Positions 19,246-29,324 of a stretch of DNA of 64,000 nt are shown in pieces. The translations under genes were made by a program, and so were the position numbers. The stretch is from an uncultured bacterium (GTDB lineage: Bacteria; Verrucomicrobiota; Lentisphaeria; Victivallales; UBA1829): contig CASFTV010000009.1 in NCBI GenBank assembly GCA_949297765.1, positions 61,360 to 125,359 of the forward strand, written 5' to 3'. Numbering within the stretch: the stretch's first letter is position 1; each line of letters begins with the position of its first letter. The notes under the pieces are model-generated. The model saw only the letters and a list, made by a program, of their open reading frames with translations. It did not search any database and was not told the origin of the DNA.

Positions 19246-19294
19246 CGGAGTGTTTCAAGATTTGTAGTATATCACTGCGGAGTGTTTTTGTCAA
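19246..19294 (-). promoter_or_regulatory. GntR promoter with two direct operator-like repeats
   Basis: Minus strand TTGACA (19294-19289), 17-nt spacer, TATACT (19271-19266), a near-consensus promoter. Two exact copies of CGGAGTGTTT (plus-strand reading) lie at 19246-19255 and 19278-19287, 32 bp apart or about three helical turns, one in the promoter spacer and one just after the start of transcription. This suits repression by a dimeric regulator, probably the GntR protein itself. Confidence 0.65.
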
Positions 19295-21338
19295 ACGCCG
19301 ACGCCGGGTTCCGTCCCGGAAGGAACGGGGAATCCGTGCGGAACGGCCCCAGCGGATATCCCTCGCGCGTGAAGATGTTCGCATCGCCGGGATATGCGTT
19401 CCACGCATAGCGGACCGTCCGCGGAGACGCCACCTCCGGAGCGCGGACCGCAATCCGGTTTCCCTTCCGGATCTCCGCCTGAGCCCGGTACATGCGGCCG
19501 TCCGCTCCGGCCACGGCGAATCCGCCCGCAGGACCGCGGGAGACGAGTCCCGATCCGACATTTTCAAACTCCAGCACCGCCGTATCCCCGATGACGGACA
19601 TGGACCGGAAACGGGGACCGGCCGAAAGCGGACTGCCGCCGTAGCAGACCCGTTCCGCTTCACGGGCCAGACGGAAACCGACCTCCTGCTTCCGCTGCGG
19701 ATGGATGTCGGAATGATCGCCGATGTCGATGGTCACCGCCATTCCGGTGTCGGGGAGTGCAAGTGTCGCCGCCTGCACCTCCCGCAGGAGAGTGAATCCG
19801 CCTCCGCCGCCCGGCTCCGCGCCGCGCCACGCATCCTCCGGAAGACGTTTCCACGGCGTATGACGCAGATACGATGAAAGCTGAACATAGAGAAACGCCA
19901 GACGCGGATTTCCCCACTGTCTGCGCCAGTCTTCAATCAGAAGAGGGAACAACGACGCATAACTCTCCGGTTCCGTCGCATTCGACTCCCCCTGATACCA
20001 GATCACTCCCCGGACCGGCAGAACCGTCCATGGAGCGACCATTCCGCGGAAGATCGCCGAAGGCATGTCATGCTCCCGGCGCGAGATCGGATCGGGACGC
20101 CGTCCGGTTTTCCCGGGATCCGAAACGAACTCCACCTCCCGCCGCCATGCTCCATTCAACGCCAGACGCTCCTTTCCGCAGCTCAGATACAGCTCTTTTG
20201 CAGGAGCTGTGAAACCGCCCTCCCCGGTGAAATCAGCCACCCGGACTGCGATCACATTGCGTCCGGCGCGGACAAGTCGGGCGGGAACCGGATATCTGCG
20301 CGGGACCTCCCAGTGGGAACAGATGTCGGAGCCGGTCACGCCGATCCGGACGCCGTTGAACCATGTTTCATCGCAATCGTCGATCGTGCCGAGCGAGAGC
20401 AGAAGATCCTTTCCCCGCCAGTCCGGAGGCAGTTCAATTGTCTTCCGGTAGAGGACAACGCCGTCGATCCGGTTTTCGATCGGGTCGGCGGATGGAACGG
20501 GAACTTCGCTCCAGTTCCGGTCATCGAATGCCGGAGTCTCCCATCCGGAAAATCTGCCGGCCGTCCTCTGCGCGAAAAAGCGCTGTTCCCATGCACGGAA
20601 ACGCGGACTTTTCGGCCAGGTCTTCAAAGGAGCCCCCCCGTTTGCACGCAGCGTGTCCAGAATCCAGACCATTTCCCGGTTTTCAGCCGTTCGGAACGCG
20701 GATTCGCTGATCCACGGTTCAATCCGGGTTCCGCTCCAGTAACAGCCGATCAGTCCGACCGGGACCCGGAGATCCCGGTGAAGCTGACGGCCGAAATAGA
20801 AACCGACCGCGCTGAAATCGGAAATCGTCTGCGGGGAACAGATCTTCCATTCCATTCTGAGCGGCTCTTTCTCCATTCCCGGAAGCAGAGTCCTCCGCGG
20901 AGTGGAGAGAAAACGGATCTGCGGATACGCGGCCGTGCGGGCCGCCTCCTCCCCTCCGATGCTCCGCCAGAACTTGCTGGAGCTCCAGAGCGGATACTCC
21001 ATGTTGGACTGACCGGCACAGATCCACACTTCGCCGATCAGGAGATCGGAAAGGGTCAGCGTCTTCTCTTTTCCCCGCACGGTGACGGAGTACGGGCCGC
21101 CGGGAGGAAGAGCGGGAAATTCCAGACTCCATTTCCCGTTTTCATCCGCCCGGGTCCGGACTTCGGGCTGAGACTGGAAGCGTCCGGTCAGCTCCTCGCG
21201 GGGAGCGGCGGTGCCGGAGATCCGGATCGGCATGCCGCTCTGCAGAACCATGTGATCGGAATAGACTTCCCCGAACTCCAGTCCCGCCGCCGCGAGCGGG
21301 AGAAGGAGTGGCAGAAATGCTGCAGCGGTCCTTTTCAA
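19272..21338 (-). CDS. Secreted sialate O-acetylesterase (SASA family)
   Basis: 688 aa from TTG 21338, which overlaps the preceding stop as TTGA and gives a good signal peptide (KRTAAAFLPLLLPLAAAG). The catalytic Ser motif ICAGQSNMEYPL lies near residue 111, a YQGESNA motif follows further on, and GDHSDIHP carries the Asp/His. An inserted jelly-roll domain (WRGKDLLLSLGTIDDCD...) is usual in this family. It removes O-acetyl groups from sialic acids or other acetylated sugars in the periplasm or outside. It is last in an operon that also holds an AXE1-type esterase and a CE4-like deacetylase, which points to an acetylated glycan as target. Confidence 0.88.
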   Translation of the reverse strand: MKRTAAAFLPLLLPLAAAGLEFGEVYSDHMVLQSGMPIRISGTAAPREELTGRFQSQPEVRTRADENGKWSLEFPALPPGGPYSVTVRGKEKTLTLSDLLIGEVWICAGQSNMEYPLWSSSKFWRSIGGEEAARTAAYPQIRFLSTPRRTLLPGMEKEPLRMEWKICSPQTISDFSAVGFYFGRQLHRDLRVPVGLIGCYWSGTRIEPWISESAFRTAENREMVWILDTLRANGGAPLKTWPKSPRFRAWEQRFFAQRTAGRFSGWETPAFDDRNWSEVPVPSADPIENRIDGVVLYRKTIELPPDWRGKDLLLSLGTIDDCDETWFNGVRIGVTGSDICSHWEVPRRYPVPARLVRAGRNVIAVRVADFTGEGGFTAPAKELYLSCGKERLALNGAWRREVEFVSDPGKTGRRPDPISRREHDMPSAIFRGMVAPWTVLPVRGVIWYQGESNATEPESYASLFPLLIEDWRRQWGNPRLAFLYVQLSSYLRHTPWKRLPEDAWRGAEPGGGGGFTLLREVQAATLALPDTGMAVTIDIGDHSDIHPQRKQEVGFRLAREAERVCYGGSPLSAGPRFRSMSVIGDTAVLEFENVGSGLVSRGPAGGFAVAGADGRMYRAQAEIRKGNRIAVRAPEVASPRTVRYAWNAYPGDANIFTREGYPLGPFRTDSPFLPGRNPASAFDKNTPQ

Positions 21339-24300
21339 AACAGGACCTCGATCCGGTTGTTCCCCCTGGAAAGGGGAATGACGGTTTCGACGCCCTTCCG
21401 GGCGGTCTTGACTTCTCTGCCGTTGACCCGCAGACGGGCGGGCGCTTTTTCCGATGCGACCGTCAGTTCCGGACGTTCGAGCGCCTCGCATTCCACGCTC
21501 AGACAGCGGGAGGCGGGATCGTAAACGGCTTTTCCGATCGTCAGATTCCGGCACCGGGTCAGAGCGATCCGTCCGTTCTCCCGCCAGAGGATTGCGCCGT
21601 ATTCCGCGCCGAGTCCCATTCCGGGCCAGTCGTAGATTTTGATATTCTTTTCGCGTTTTTTCATTTCATCTCCCCACGCCTTCAGCGGGAGTTCCCCCTT
21701 GTGGAAGTAGGCGAAGGGTTTCAGATAGGTATGACGCAGATTGAGCTTGCCGTCCTTCACGAGTTCCCGGATCGGTTCGCCGGAAAGGTAGCGGTCGGTA
21801 TCGTCGGGGATCCAGGTCTGGTAGAGACGGATCAGCGGGCCCGGCATTCCCTGCGAGAAATCCCACATATCGTGTGCCGAATAGAAGTTCCAGTCGTTCT
21901 TGAAAATCGAAACCATCGCGCCGGATTCCGAAAATCCGCAGATATAGGAATTCTTCCCGCCCGCCGGATCCAGCGATTCCAGATAGGGACCGAACCGGAA
22001 GCGGCAGAGCGTCGGAAGCGCTTTGCGGGCGGCACGGTAAAGGCCCTGCGCCTCCGCCTCGCGGTCGCCGGCGATACGGGCGACGCGGGAATAGAAAATC
22101 ATTCCGGCGTATTCACAGTTGAGCATGTCGATCCAGGCGCCGACCCCGTCATCGGAAAGCGATCCGGACAGCGAGGCGTAATCGTCCATCACCAGAGAGA
22201 AGGTGGCGGCACGGCGGATCGAATCCCAGTTGGCGCGCACCATGTCGGCGCGGCCGAAGCGGCCTCCGAGCTGTTCCATGACCCAGAGCATCGAAGTGAC
22301 CGCTTCATTGCTGTCGCCGGACATGATCGGCGATCCGTATCCGGGAGCGAACGGCGTACCGAGCAGACGGATGGATTTGATCAATACCTGATACCGGATT
22401 GCGCTGAACGGCTCCTCCCGGAAATCGGCGGCGAGCTTGTACTGCCAGAGATCGAACGGACGCGCCGCCACTTTCTCCAGCCGCGTCATCAGGGCATTCC
22501 GGTTGGCGTCGTCGAGCATATACGCGCAGTTCAGCGCATTTCCGAGTCCGGAGAGCCAGCGGAACAGACAGATGTTGCGGAACCACGGATCTTCGTTCGG
22601 TCCCATCGGTTTCTCTCCGTTGAAGCTGGTCCAGAAATTGGCGCCGACCGTCCGTTGCACGGCTTTGCGGAAACAGTCGTTGACATAGACCAGATCCGCG
22701 CTTCCGGCAATTCCGGGAAGCAGCAGATCGCCGCAGTCCGGAGCTTCGAACGTCCATTCGATCCAGTTTTTCCCCGTCACGCCGAGCACCGGTCCGTGAT
22801 TGGCGCGGATCCCCGTGTCGGCCAGGGTTTCCCCGCAGGTGACCGTCAGTTTCTCCCGCAGAGCGAATCCGACCATCGGCGGAAGGGCGGCATGGGGCGT
22901 CACGCGGATCTTCCAATCCGTTTCAACGGGATCATACCGGAAGACATTCCGCACGGTCACGCGGCCGTTTTTCGGATCAATCCGGAACACTTCGTCGCAC
23001 GCGACCGGGAAGTTCAGGGCGGACATCAGAGAACGCTTCACCTGAGCTTCCACATCCGCCGGGAGTCCCTTTTCCCATCCGGCGGTCGAAACCTTTTTTG
23101 CTCCGAACAGTCCGCCCGCAAAGATGTTGTCCAGCGGTTTCCCCGTCCGGATCCGGAATGCGGAAACGCCCGAATTCCCGCTGCGGCCCGAAATCGTTTC
23201 CGGCTGGTGCTCGAACACCAGAAGCAGCGGAACAGAGGGGGATGTCGAACCGGAGAACAGAAGCATCCACGGAGCGTTCCAGACGCCGTCCCGTCCGGAG
23301 TCGTATCCCTTTTTGCGGAAATCAACAATGCGGATTCCATTCTCCTGCGGAACGGCGCCGTAGCGGAGCGTGCTGCCGTCCGAGGTCAGTTCCACGGAAC
23401 GGCGGGCGGGAAACGTGAAGCGCACAAACGGACTTCCCAGAGAAAGCCGGATCTTCCGGAGATCGCCCCCTTTTCCGATGGTGTATTCCTTCGAGAAATA
23501 GCTGATATCGGTCACGCGCAGCTCTTCCGGCGCCTGAAACTCCGTACTGCCGATCTGGAGAAGCGGCAGAGAACCGAATCCGGCCTCTCCGCGCAGATTG
23601 CGCACCTCCACGGAGAGGCGGTTGACCGCTCCGAACTTCAGCAGACCGTCCGGAATTCTGTAATTCCGGGGAGCCTCCCAGTAATTGGAGGTTTTCTCGT
23701 CCGTCCGGCCGGCCTCTTTTCCGTTGACAAAGAACGTGTCGATGTCGTCGATTCCTTCCCGGACCACAAAAAAGATCGGTTTTCCCTTCCATTCCGGAAG
23801 CAGTTCGAGATCCATCTCAAACAGGGCAGTCCCCGTGCCGAACCAGCGGTCCAGCGGATTGACCGACCGCTCCGCACCGGCGGGAAGCTGAGCATCTCCG
23901 GTCGTCTTTGTCACTTTCCAGGCGTTCAGGGGGAGTTCAACAGGACCGCCGGTCATGAAACCGAAAAACTGCGGACCGAATGAAACACTCAGATCCTTCT
24001 CCAGCGAACCGCTCTGCAGTCCTTCCCGGGCGCTCCAGCCGAACCGCCCGAAATTGCGGTCGGAAACTCCGACATGCCACTCCGGCCCGACTCCGCAGCG
24101 TTTGAGAATCGCCGTTCTGCGCGCGTTTTCCCGCTGTTCAAGGGATTTTTTATGACGGGTCAGCGCCGCCTGTTTTCTCCCGTCCGGGCCGAGCAGCAGA
24201 CGCAGCAGCGTCAGATCCCGGAAGGGTCCGTTGTCAATCAGGCTTCCGCCGATTCCGTTCACACACTGGATCACCTGTCCGTTTTCCACGATCAGCGGAA

Positions 24301-25261
24301 CATTTCCCGGCATTCCGGAGAGCAGAACGCGGCTTTTCCCGGCGATCTTTCCGACTCTGTAATGATTTCCGGCCGTCGCTCCGGAGCGGAACGCATCGGG
24401 GAATCGCACATCCTTCGCGGCCGTTACGGTCAGACGCGGCTGGACGGTCTTGTCATCCAGCAGAGTCAGCGACAGCGGAACGAGCGCCCGGACCGCCGGA
24501 TCCGGCGGGTTGCCGTACACAATCAGCCGTTTTCCCTGACGCACCGCTTCGGGAATCCGCGGGTCGCCGCCCGGAATGTTGCGGGCGTAGACAATCACAT
24601 CCGCCTCCGCCGGAGAATCCGCCGCGCGGACAAACGGTTCGGCGTTCTCCAGAAGATCCTCGCGGAATCCCCGGTATTTCCGGAAAAACGGCAGCAGAAT
24701 ATTCCGCCGGTTGTGATCCCGGAACATCACCTCCCGCTCAAGATCGTTGTTCTCCAGTTCAAAGAACACCTTCAGAGCATTCTCCGCCGGAGCCGGACGA
24801 ACCTTCTCCGGAACAACAAGCGCGTATTTCACATTGCCGTTCAGTTTGGAAAACGGAGCGATCCGGAGCGATTCGCACACGAACTCCGCGCCCGGTTTCC
24901 CTTTGAGTTTCCATGCAATGGACTTCAGACGATCCTGTCCCTTCCAGCGGAATGTTCCGCCGAAATCCAGGACCAGACGCCGCGCAGCGGACGCACCGGG
25001 CAGATCCACACGGCCGCGGAAGGTTTTTCCGGAAACCGTGGAAAGGACGATTTCCGAGGAAAGATCTTCCTTGTTTGCACATTCCGCCTGAAAGATGTGC
25101 GACGGCACCGCTTCCAGTCCGCACGCCGCGTTCAGAACCGCAGTCCCGGAAGAATCCAGCACGAGTTTCCGGTTCTGAACAACGAGATCACTTCCCGCCT
25201 GAAGCGCCAGAGAGAACGCCAGCCCGGCAACAGCGGCAATTCGAGTTAAAGTTTTCTTCAT
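21335..25261 (-). CDS. Large secreted protein of unknown function with jelly-roll and alpha-toroid-like regions
   Basis: 1308 aa. Signal peptide MKKTLTRIAAVAGLAFSLALQA. Residues about 150-380 include an alpha/beta stretch (EADVIVYARNIPGGDPRI, GKRLIVYGNPPDPAV) resembling a glutamine-amidotransferase-like fold. Around 470-560 there is a GH2-type sugar-binding jelly roll (WKGKPIFFVVREGIDDID). The C-terminal half is largely helical with repeated Trp/Arg/Asp motifs, like an alpha/alpha toroid of a lyase or hydrolase. A C-terminal beta region ends the protein. RBS AGGAG precedes ATG 25261. Its place between two esterases suggests it cleaves the backbone of the same acetylated glycan, but I recognise no catalytic motif. 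Confidence 0.75.
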   Translation of the reverse strand: MKKTLTRIAAVAGLAFSLALQAGSDLVVQNRKLVLDSSGTAVLNAACGLEAVPSHIFQAECANKEDLSSEIVLSTVSGKTFRGRVDLPGASAARRLVLDFGGTFRWKGQDRLKSIAWKLKGKPGAEFVCESLRIAPFSKLNGNVKYALVVPEKVRPAPAENALKVFFELENNDLEREVMFRDHNRRNILLPFFRKYRGFREDLLENAEPFVRAADSPAEADVIVYARNIPGGDPRIPEAVRQGKRLIVYGNPPDPAVRALVPLSLTLLDDKTVQPRLTVTAAKDVRFPDAFRSGATAGNHYRVGKIAGKSRVLLSGMPGNVPLIVENGQVIQCVNGIGGSLIDNGPFRDLTLLRLLLGPDGRKQAALTRHKKSLEQRENARRTAILKRCGVGPEWHVGVSDRNFGRFGWSAREGLQSGSLEKDLSVSFGPQFFGFMTGGPVELPLNAWKVTKTTGDAQLPAGAERSVNPLDRWFGTGTALFEMDLELLPEWKGKPIFFVVREGIDDIDTFFVNGKEAGRTDEKTSNYWEAPRNYRIPDGLLKFGAVNRLSVEVRNLRGEAGFGSLPLLQIGSTEFQAPEELRVTDISYFSKEYTIGKGGDLRKIRLSLGSPFVRFTFPARRSVELTSDGSTLRYGAVPQENGIRIVDFRKKGYDSGRDGVWNAPWMLLFSGSTSPSVPLLLVFEHQPETISGRSGNSGVSAFRIRTGKPLDNIFAGGLFGAKKVSTAGWEKGLPADVEAQVKRSLMSALNFPVACDEVFRIDPKNGRVTVRNVFRYDPVETDWKIRVTPHAALPPMVGFALREKLTVTCGETLADTGIRANHGPVLGVTGKNWIEWTFEAPDCGDLLLPGIAGSADLVYVNDCFRKAVQRTVGANFWTSFNGEKPMGPNEDPWFRNICLFRWLSGLGNALNCAYMLDDANRNALMTRLEKVAARPFDLWQYKLAADFREEPFSAIRYQVLIKSIRLLGTPFAPGYGSPIMSGDSNEAVTSMLWVMEQLGGRFGRADMVRANWDSIRRAATFSLVMDDYASLSGSLSDDGVGAWIDMLNCEYAGMIFYSRVARIAGDREAEAQGLYRAARKALPTLCRFRFGPYLESLDPAGGKNSYICGFSESGAMVSIFKNDWNFYSAHDMWDFSQGMPGPLIRLYQTWIPDDTDRYLSGEPIRELVKDGKLNLRHTYLKPFAYFHKGELPLKAWGDEMKKREKNIKIYDWPGMGLGAEYGAILWRENGRIALTRCRNLTIGKAVYDPASRCLSVECEALERPELTVASEKAPARLRVNGREVKTARKGVETVIPLSRGNNRIEVLF

Positions 25262-25276
25262 GGATCTGCTCTCCTC

Positions 25277-26548
25277 TCATCGGATTTCATTTTTGAATTC
25301 ATAGACCGCGGTATTCACTCCATACGGAGCTCCATGTCCGAAATTCTGATTCACCTTCATGGTCTTCGGGCCCTTCAGATTCCGGAACAGGATCATCTGG
25401 CCGGACGGCGGGCAGATATAATCCCCCAGTCCGATCTCCATTTCCGTCGGACATGTCACGCGGGTTGCCAGATTCGCCGTGTCAAAATATCCGAGAGTTT
25501 CCGTAAACGGCGGTCTCCATCCGCCCATCCGCTGGAATTTCGGCGCCCCCGCGAGATCCGCAACCCACGGGATCACCGCACGGCAGCGTGTCACATCCGG
25601 ATCCAGGGCGGCAAGCGCAACCGCCTGAAATCCTCCCATCGAACCGCCGGTCACAAGAAGACTTTTCCCGTTCCATTCCGGACGGCTTTTCGCATACTGA
25701 ACGGCCCGCAGATTCCGGACGATCATCTGATAGAAATCATTGTTCCGTTTGTCGTCGTTATGCCGGAAGCAGAAGTTTTTCATTTCGTTTTTCTTGAGCT
25801 TCTCATAATATTCCGGTTCGCGGATCGGGTCCTCGCCCTGGCGGGCGAGAGTCATCCAGATGTTTCCTTCGAGGATCCGGCTGTTGGTCACCCAGTACCG
25901 TCCGAATCCGTAGCCGATCGTGCTGACGATCAGCGAGAGGGATTTCGGTTTCGCATCGACCGGATAGCCGATCAGTCCGGTTGCCGGCCGTTCGCCGGGA
26001 TCGGTGGTGATTTCAAATTTGAATACGGCGATCCGCTTGTCGCGCCACTCCACCGGAGTCAGTTTCACCTGACAGGGCTGCGCGTGGAGACGTTTGACCT
26101 CGGCGTCCCAGAACGCGTCGAAATCCGCCGGTTTCGGCCAGGCGGGAATCCGGTCGACATCCGCACCCGCGCCGCCGTCGAATGCGTGCTTTGCGCCCTT
26201 GACGATGTTGCCTTCCGAATCGCAGACATTCACGGTCAGGCGGACAAATCCGGGTTTGCCGATGGAGGTGCGGATCACCAGAGGCTGATCGGAAAGCGCC
26301 TCGCCCGTTTCCGTTTTTCCGTCGTCGCCGCGGCGGACCCATTTCAGGCGGCGGCCGGGAACGGGAGCGTTGTTTTTGTCGCGATCGACCAGAGTCACCG
26401 TAAAGCGCATCTCCTCGCCGGTCTTGTAGAGCAGCGGATTCTTATCGGTTGTTCCGGTGAAGGTCAGGTTTTCGGAGAAACAGACCCCGGGCAGCAGAAG
26501 CGCCGCTGCAAAACAGCTGAAAACGATTTTTTGCATAAACATCCTCAT
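25277..26548 (-). CDS. Secreted acetyl xylan esterase/cephalosporin-C deacetylase-like protein (AXE1 family)
   Basis: Up to 423 aa; ATG at 26548, 26542 or 26536 are possible, the last having GAGG 6 nt upstream and a compact signal peptide (MQKIVFSCFAAALLLPGVC). Residues 28-120 form a beta-rich N-terminal domain. The alpha/beta-hydrolase core carries the nucleophile VTGGSMGG (Ser 303), Asp 376 (GLGDYICPP) and His 405 (NFGHGAP), which match AXE1 enzymes. It removes acetyl groups from xylan or oligosaccharides. It lies between pseudopilin P4 and the 1308-residue protein. Confidence 0.9.
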   Translation of the reverse strand: MRMFMQKIVFSCFAAALLLPGVCFSENLTFTGTTDKNPLLYKTGEEMRFTVTLVDRDKNNAPVPGRRLKWVRRGDDGKTETGEALSDQPLVIRTSIGKPGFVRLTVNVCDSEGNIVKGAKHAFDGGAGADVDRIPAWPKPADFDAFWDAEVKRLHAQPCQVKLTPVEWRDKRIAVFKFEITTDPGERPATGLIGYPVDAKPKSLSLIVSTIGYGFGRYWVTNSRILEGNIWMTLARQGEDPIREPEYYEKLKKNEMKNFCFRHNDDKRNNDFYQMIVRNLRAVQYAKSRPEWNGKSLLVTGGSMGGFQAVALAALDPDVTRCRAVIPWVADLAGAPKFQRMGGWRPPFTETLGYFDTANLATRVTCPTEMEIGLGDYICPPSGQMILFRNLKGPKTMKVNQNFGHGAPYGVNTAVYEFKNEIR

Positions 26549-26576
26549 TATTGATCTTCTCCGGATCCCTTCGGAT

Positions 26577-27338
26577 TCACGACTCGTCTCCGTACGAACC
26601 CGGTTCCTTCTGAAGTTTGAACAGACTCTGGCGGGGATACATGGTTTTCGGTATCCATACGGAATCCCCGAGAAGATTGGTCCCGACGACCATCCGGGAC
26701 TGCGGAATCAGGAACGCCTGAGCGTGCCCGTCCGCCATCACGGTATTCGCACTGGTGTTGTGAAGAACGCCGAGCCGGGCGCCGTTGATCAGCGCGCTGT
26801 CGAAATTGGTCGGCCAGTTTCCGGTATTCTGTCCGCAGCTTTCGGAAAACAGAACCCGCATGGACGGCATCTTGAATGCACCGTCCTTGACATGATGCGT
26901 CGACGCATAATCGGGATTCGACCAGCCGAAATAGAGATCGCTTCCACCGCCCCACTCTCCGGAGATCAGATAATTGGTCTGCACCGCGCTCCCGCCATTC
27001 ATGAACCGGAGGGCGGAAGGCGACGGACAGAGAAACATCTTCCCCCAAAATGCTTGATTGCTGTTTCCCCTGCTGGTATCCAGATTGGCATTGACGTACG
27101 GCCCGCTCTCCTTCGCCCACATTCCCCCGGAGTAATACCCCGTATCCGACAAATACTGCATCACCCCGATCCCCAGCTGCTTCAGATTGGAAAGACAGAG
27201 CGTGGATTGTCCGGCGACCCTTGCCTTGTTCAGAGCAGGCAGAAGAAGAGCGGCGAGAATCGCGATGATCGCTATGACAACAAGAAGTTCTATCAGCGAA
27301 AATCTGTTTTTCCGAATCAGCGGACGTCTTCGTTTCAT
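26577..27338 (-). CDS. Pseudopilin-like protein P4
   Basis: 253 aa from ATG 27338, with AGGGG upstream. The long basic leader [12 protein letters not shown] precedes [16 protein letters not shown] and LLPALNKAR. It shows the C-L-S-N-L-K-Q motif, FLCPS and the C-terminal [16 protein letters not shown]. The -1 residue is Arg instead of Gly. It stands between the CE4-like gene (94 nt upstream) and the AXE1 gene (28 nt downstream) in the operon. Confidence 0.9.
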   Translation of the reverse strand: MKRRRPLIRKNRFSLIELLVVIAIIAILAALLLPALNKARVAGQSTLCLSNLKQLGIGVMQYLSDTGYYSGGMWAKESGPYVNANLDTSRGNSNQAFWGKMFLCPSPSALRFMNGGSAVQTNYLISGEWGGGSDLYFGWSNPDYASTHHVKDGAFKMPSMRVLFSESCGQNTGNWPTNFDSALINGARLGVLHNTSANTVMADGHAQAFLIPQSRMVVGTNLLGDSVWIPKTMYPRQSLFKLQKEPGSYGDES

Positions 27339-27432
27339 AGGATTTTCCCCTTCTTTTTTAAAACTTCCATTGAACGGAACCAGTCGCATTGTCCCGGAGG
27401 ATGTCCTCTCTTCCGGGACAACGCACACGGAG

Positions 27433-28965
27433 TCATTGTTCCGGTTTGACACGCAGCGAAAGATTCCGGATTGCCCCCTCCCCGTCGATCAGGCAGGTGA
27501 CATGGGACCCGACGACCCATGCGGGAATTTCAACGGTCTTTTCATATTGTTTGAACTCGCCGGATTCCTGAAACGGAATGGAAACGGTCACATTTTTGCG
27601 CGGATTTTTGGAATTTCCGTCGCAGAGGTGGAAGACCATGACCAGTTTTGCTTTTTTCCCGTTCACCGGCTTTCCTTCCAGAGAAAGGGTGTTCTTTCCC
27701 GGCGTGAATCCGGAAAGAGAGTTGATGTAGAACAGAATGCCCTTGCCGCTCAGCTCTCCGTTTTTCAGGGTGGCTTCTTTTCCGATATCGTTGTACCCGT
27801 CCGGACGGCCGTCCTCGTTGAGATCGCGGGTCAACGACGGGAAAATATTCCATGCCGGATCGCTTTTCCCGTCGTACAGGAGATCCGCCCACTCGGCCAT
27901 GTTGCGGACCGGAATCTGTTTGGCTTTGACCCATGCAAGAAATTCGTCATATCTCTGCAGAAGCTTGTCGAAATCGTTGTTCAGGTTGTGCAGCCACATG
28001 TGGCTGATGACCGGAATCACATAGTTTTTTGCCAGCAGATCGGCAAAGACCCTTTTCTCCTTTTCCACATCCAGATTCTCCAGAGAGTTCCAGAACGGCG
28101 ACATGCTGAAGCGGTGGAACGGACGTCCGCTGTAAGTGGAACTCCAGTTTGGATCGAACACATCGCCGGCCGCATAGCCGAACTGTTTTCCATAGACGCG
28201 GGCCACCTGCTCCACGGAGGGATACAGTCCCCATCCGCCCGGCGTGACAAACGTGCGCGGCGCCGGGAGATTCATCTTCTGAAACAGATCCCGGGAGCGT
28301 TTTGCGACCTCTGCAAGCGCGCGGTCGTCGATCCGGAAAGCATTCCGGCTTGCAATCACAACCTTCACCCCCTCCGTTTTCGGAAGATTGACCTTGTCTT
28401 CTCCGAACTGATTCAGCAGAACCGGCTGACTGCCGTGCATGGCAAACAGATAAATTGTCCCGTCCGGGAAAACCACATAGCGGCTGACATCCGAACGGTC
28501 CCATTTTCCCTCCGTCACGGTCACCTTCTTCCCGTCGACCGCGATCGTCCACGGACGGCAGGAGGAGTGGTTCTTGTCGAACAGGAACTTGAAATAGACC
28601 GTATTGCCCGAAACATGATGGACATACTCCTCTTTCGCCAGAGATTCCGCAGCTTCCCGGCTCGGCATGGTCAGCTTGATTACCGTATGTTCCGGAGTGT
28701 GATCCATCACTTCGTAGCCGTTTTTCGCCATTTTCGCAAGCTGTTCGGGATAGCCGGTCTTTCCGGAAGCGCCCAGAGCGTTGATCGCCATGCAGAACCG
28801 GAAGCCGTGTTTTTCAAAAACGGCAGCCATTTTCTGCCAGCGTTCGATCGGCTGATTGTCGTCAAAGCGGAATGCGATTCCGCCGGTCTTCGGTGTTGCG
28901 GCAAATCCCTGGAGCATCATGCCGAAAATGACGGCAGCAGCGGCCGTCCCCAATGTTTTTCTCAT
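27433..28965 (-). CDS. Secreted NodB-like polysaccharide deacetylase (CE4-like)
   Basis: 510 aa. Signal peptide [22 protein letters not shown]. The NodB metal motif is visible: FRFDDNQ (Asp 35, Asp 36) and DHTPEH (His 89 and His 93). Later [12 protein letters not shown] resembles the third CE4 motif. The C-terminal 110 residues form an extra beta domain. CE4 enzymes remove N- or O-acetyl groups with a divalent metal. AGGAG precedes ATG 28965. It is the first gene of the operon running to 19272 and probably acts outside the inner membrane together with the two esterases. Confidence 0.8.
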   Translation of the reverse strand: MRKTLGTAAAAVIFGMMLQGFAATPKTGGIAFRFDDNQPIERWQKMAAVFEKHGFRFCMAINALGASGKTGYPEQLAKMAKNGYEVMDHTPEHTVIKLTMPSREAAESLAKEEYVHHVSGNTVYFKFLFDKNHSSCRPWTIAVDGKKVTVTEGKWDRSDVSRYVVFPDGTIYLFAMHGSQPVLLNQFGEDKVNLPKTEGVKVVIASRNAFRIDDRALAEVAKRSRDLFQKMNLPAPRTFVTPGGWGLYPSVEQVARVYGKQFGYAAGDVFDPNWSSTYSGRPFHRFSMSPFWNSLENLDVEKEKRVFADLLAKNYVIPVISHMWLHNLNNDFDKLLQRYDEFLAWVKAKQIPVRNMAEWADLLYDGKSDPAWNIFPSLTRDLNEDGRPDGYNDIGKEATLKNGELSGKGILFYINSLSGFTPGKNTLSLEGKPVNGKKAKLVMVFHLCDGNSKNPRKNVTVSIPFQESGEFKQYEKTVEIPAWVVGSHVTCLIDGEGAIRNLSLRVKPEQ

Positions 28966-29324
28966 CTTTCCCGACTCCTTTTCTGCTTCGATTCAGCAAT
29001 CGTTCCGTTTCAGATCCGGTCCGTTCCGGAGATCCCCCTTTTCCGGAAAAACCTGTTCAAAAACCGTTTTTTTCAACTTGGATCATACCAGTTGCATACC
29101 ACTTTTGAAATTAACATACATTCTCTTTCATCAATGTCAAGAGGAGATTTTTTATTTTGACGATTTTTTCAGAAATAGAGGAAGAGGGCCGGCATTTTTC
29201 CACAGAGCTTCACCGGATGAGAAGCGGGATGGGAAGCGGAGGTCTGAAAAAAGAAAGACAGAAAAGAGGAAAAGCTCTCCGGAATCTCTGCTCTGCGGAC
29301 CGTCCGGCGTGATCGGGACAATCT
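28966..29324 (-). promoter_or_regulatory. 359-nt intergenic region with the esterase-operon promoter and tandem repeats
   Basis: No gene is visible. On the minus strand there is TTGACA (29140-29135), a 16-nt spacer and TATGTT (29118-29113). Just downstream of the expected start are two copies of CATACCA (29084-29090 and 29095-29101, plus-strand reading) with an 11-bp period, a possible repressor site. The part from 29141 to 29324 is the 3' flank of the AraC gene and holds nothing I can name. Confidence 0.55.

Noticed and set aside
21308..23983. A plus-strand open frame of 891 codons
   Set aside because: Antisense to the 1308-residue protein; long antisense frames are expected in this codon usage.
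27187..29160. A plus-strand open frame of 657 codons
   Set aside because: Antisense to the CE4-like gene and its promoter region.
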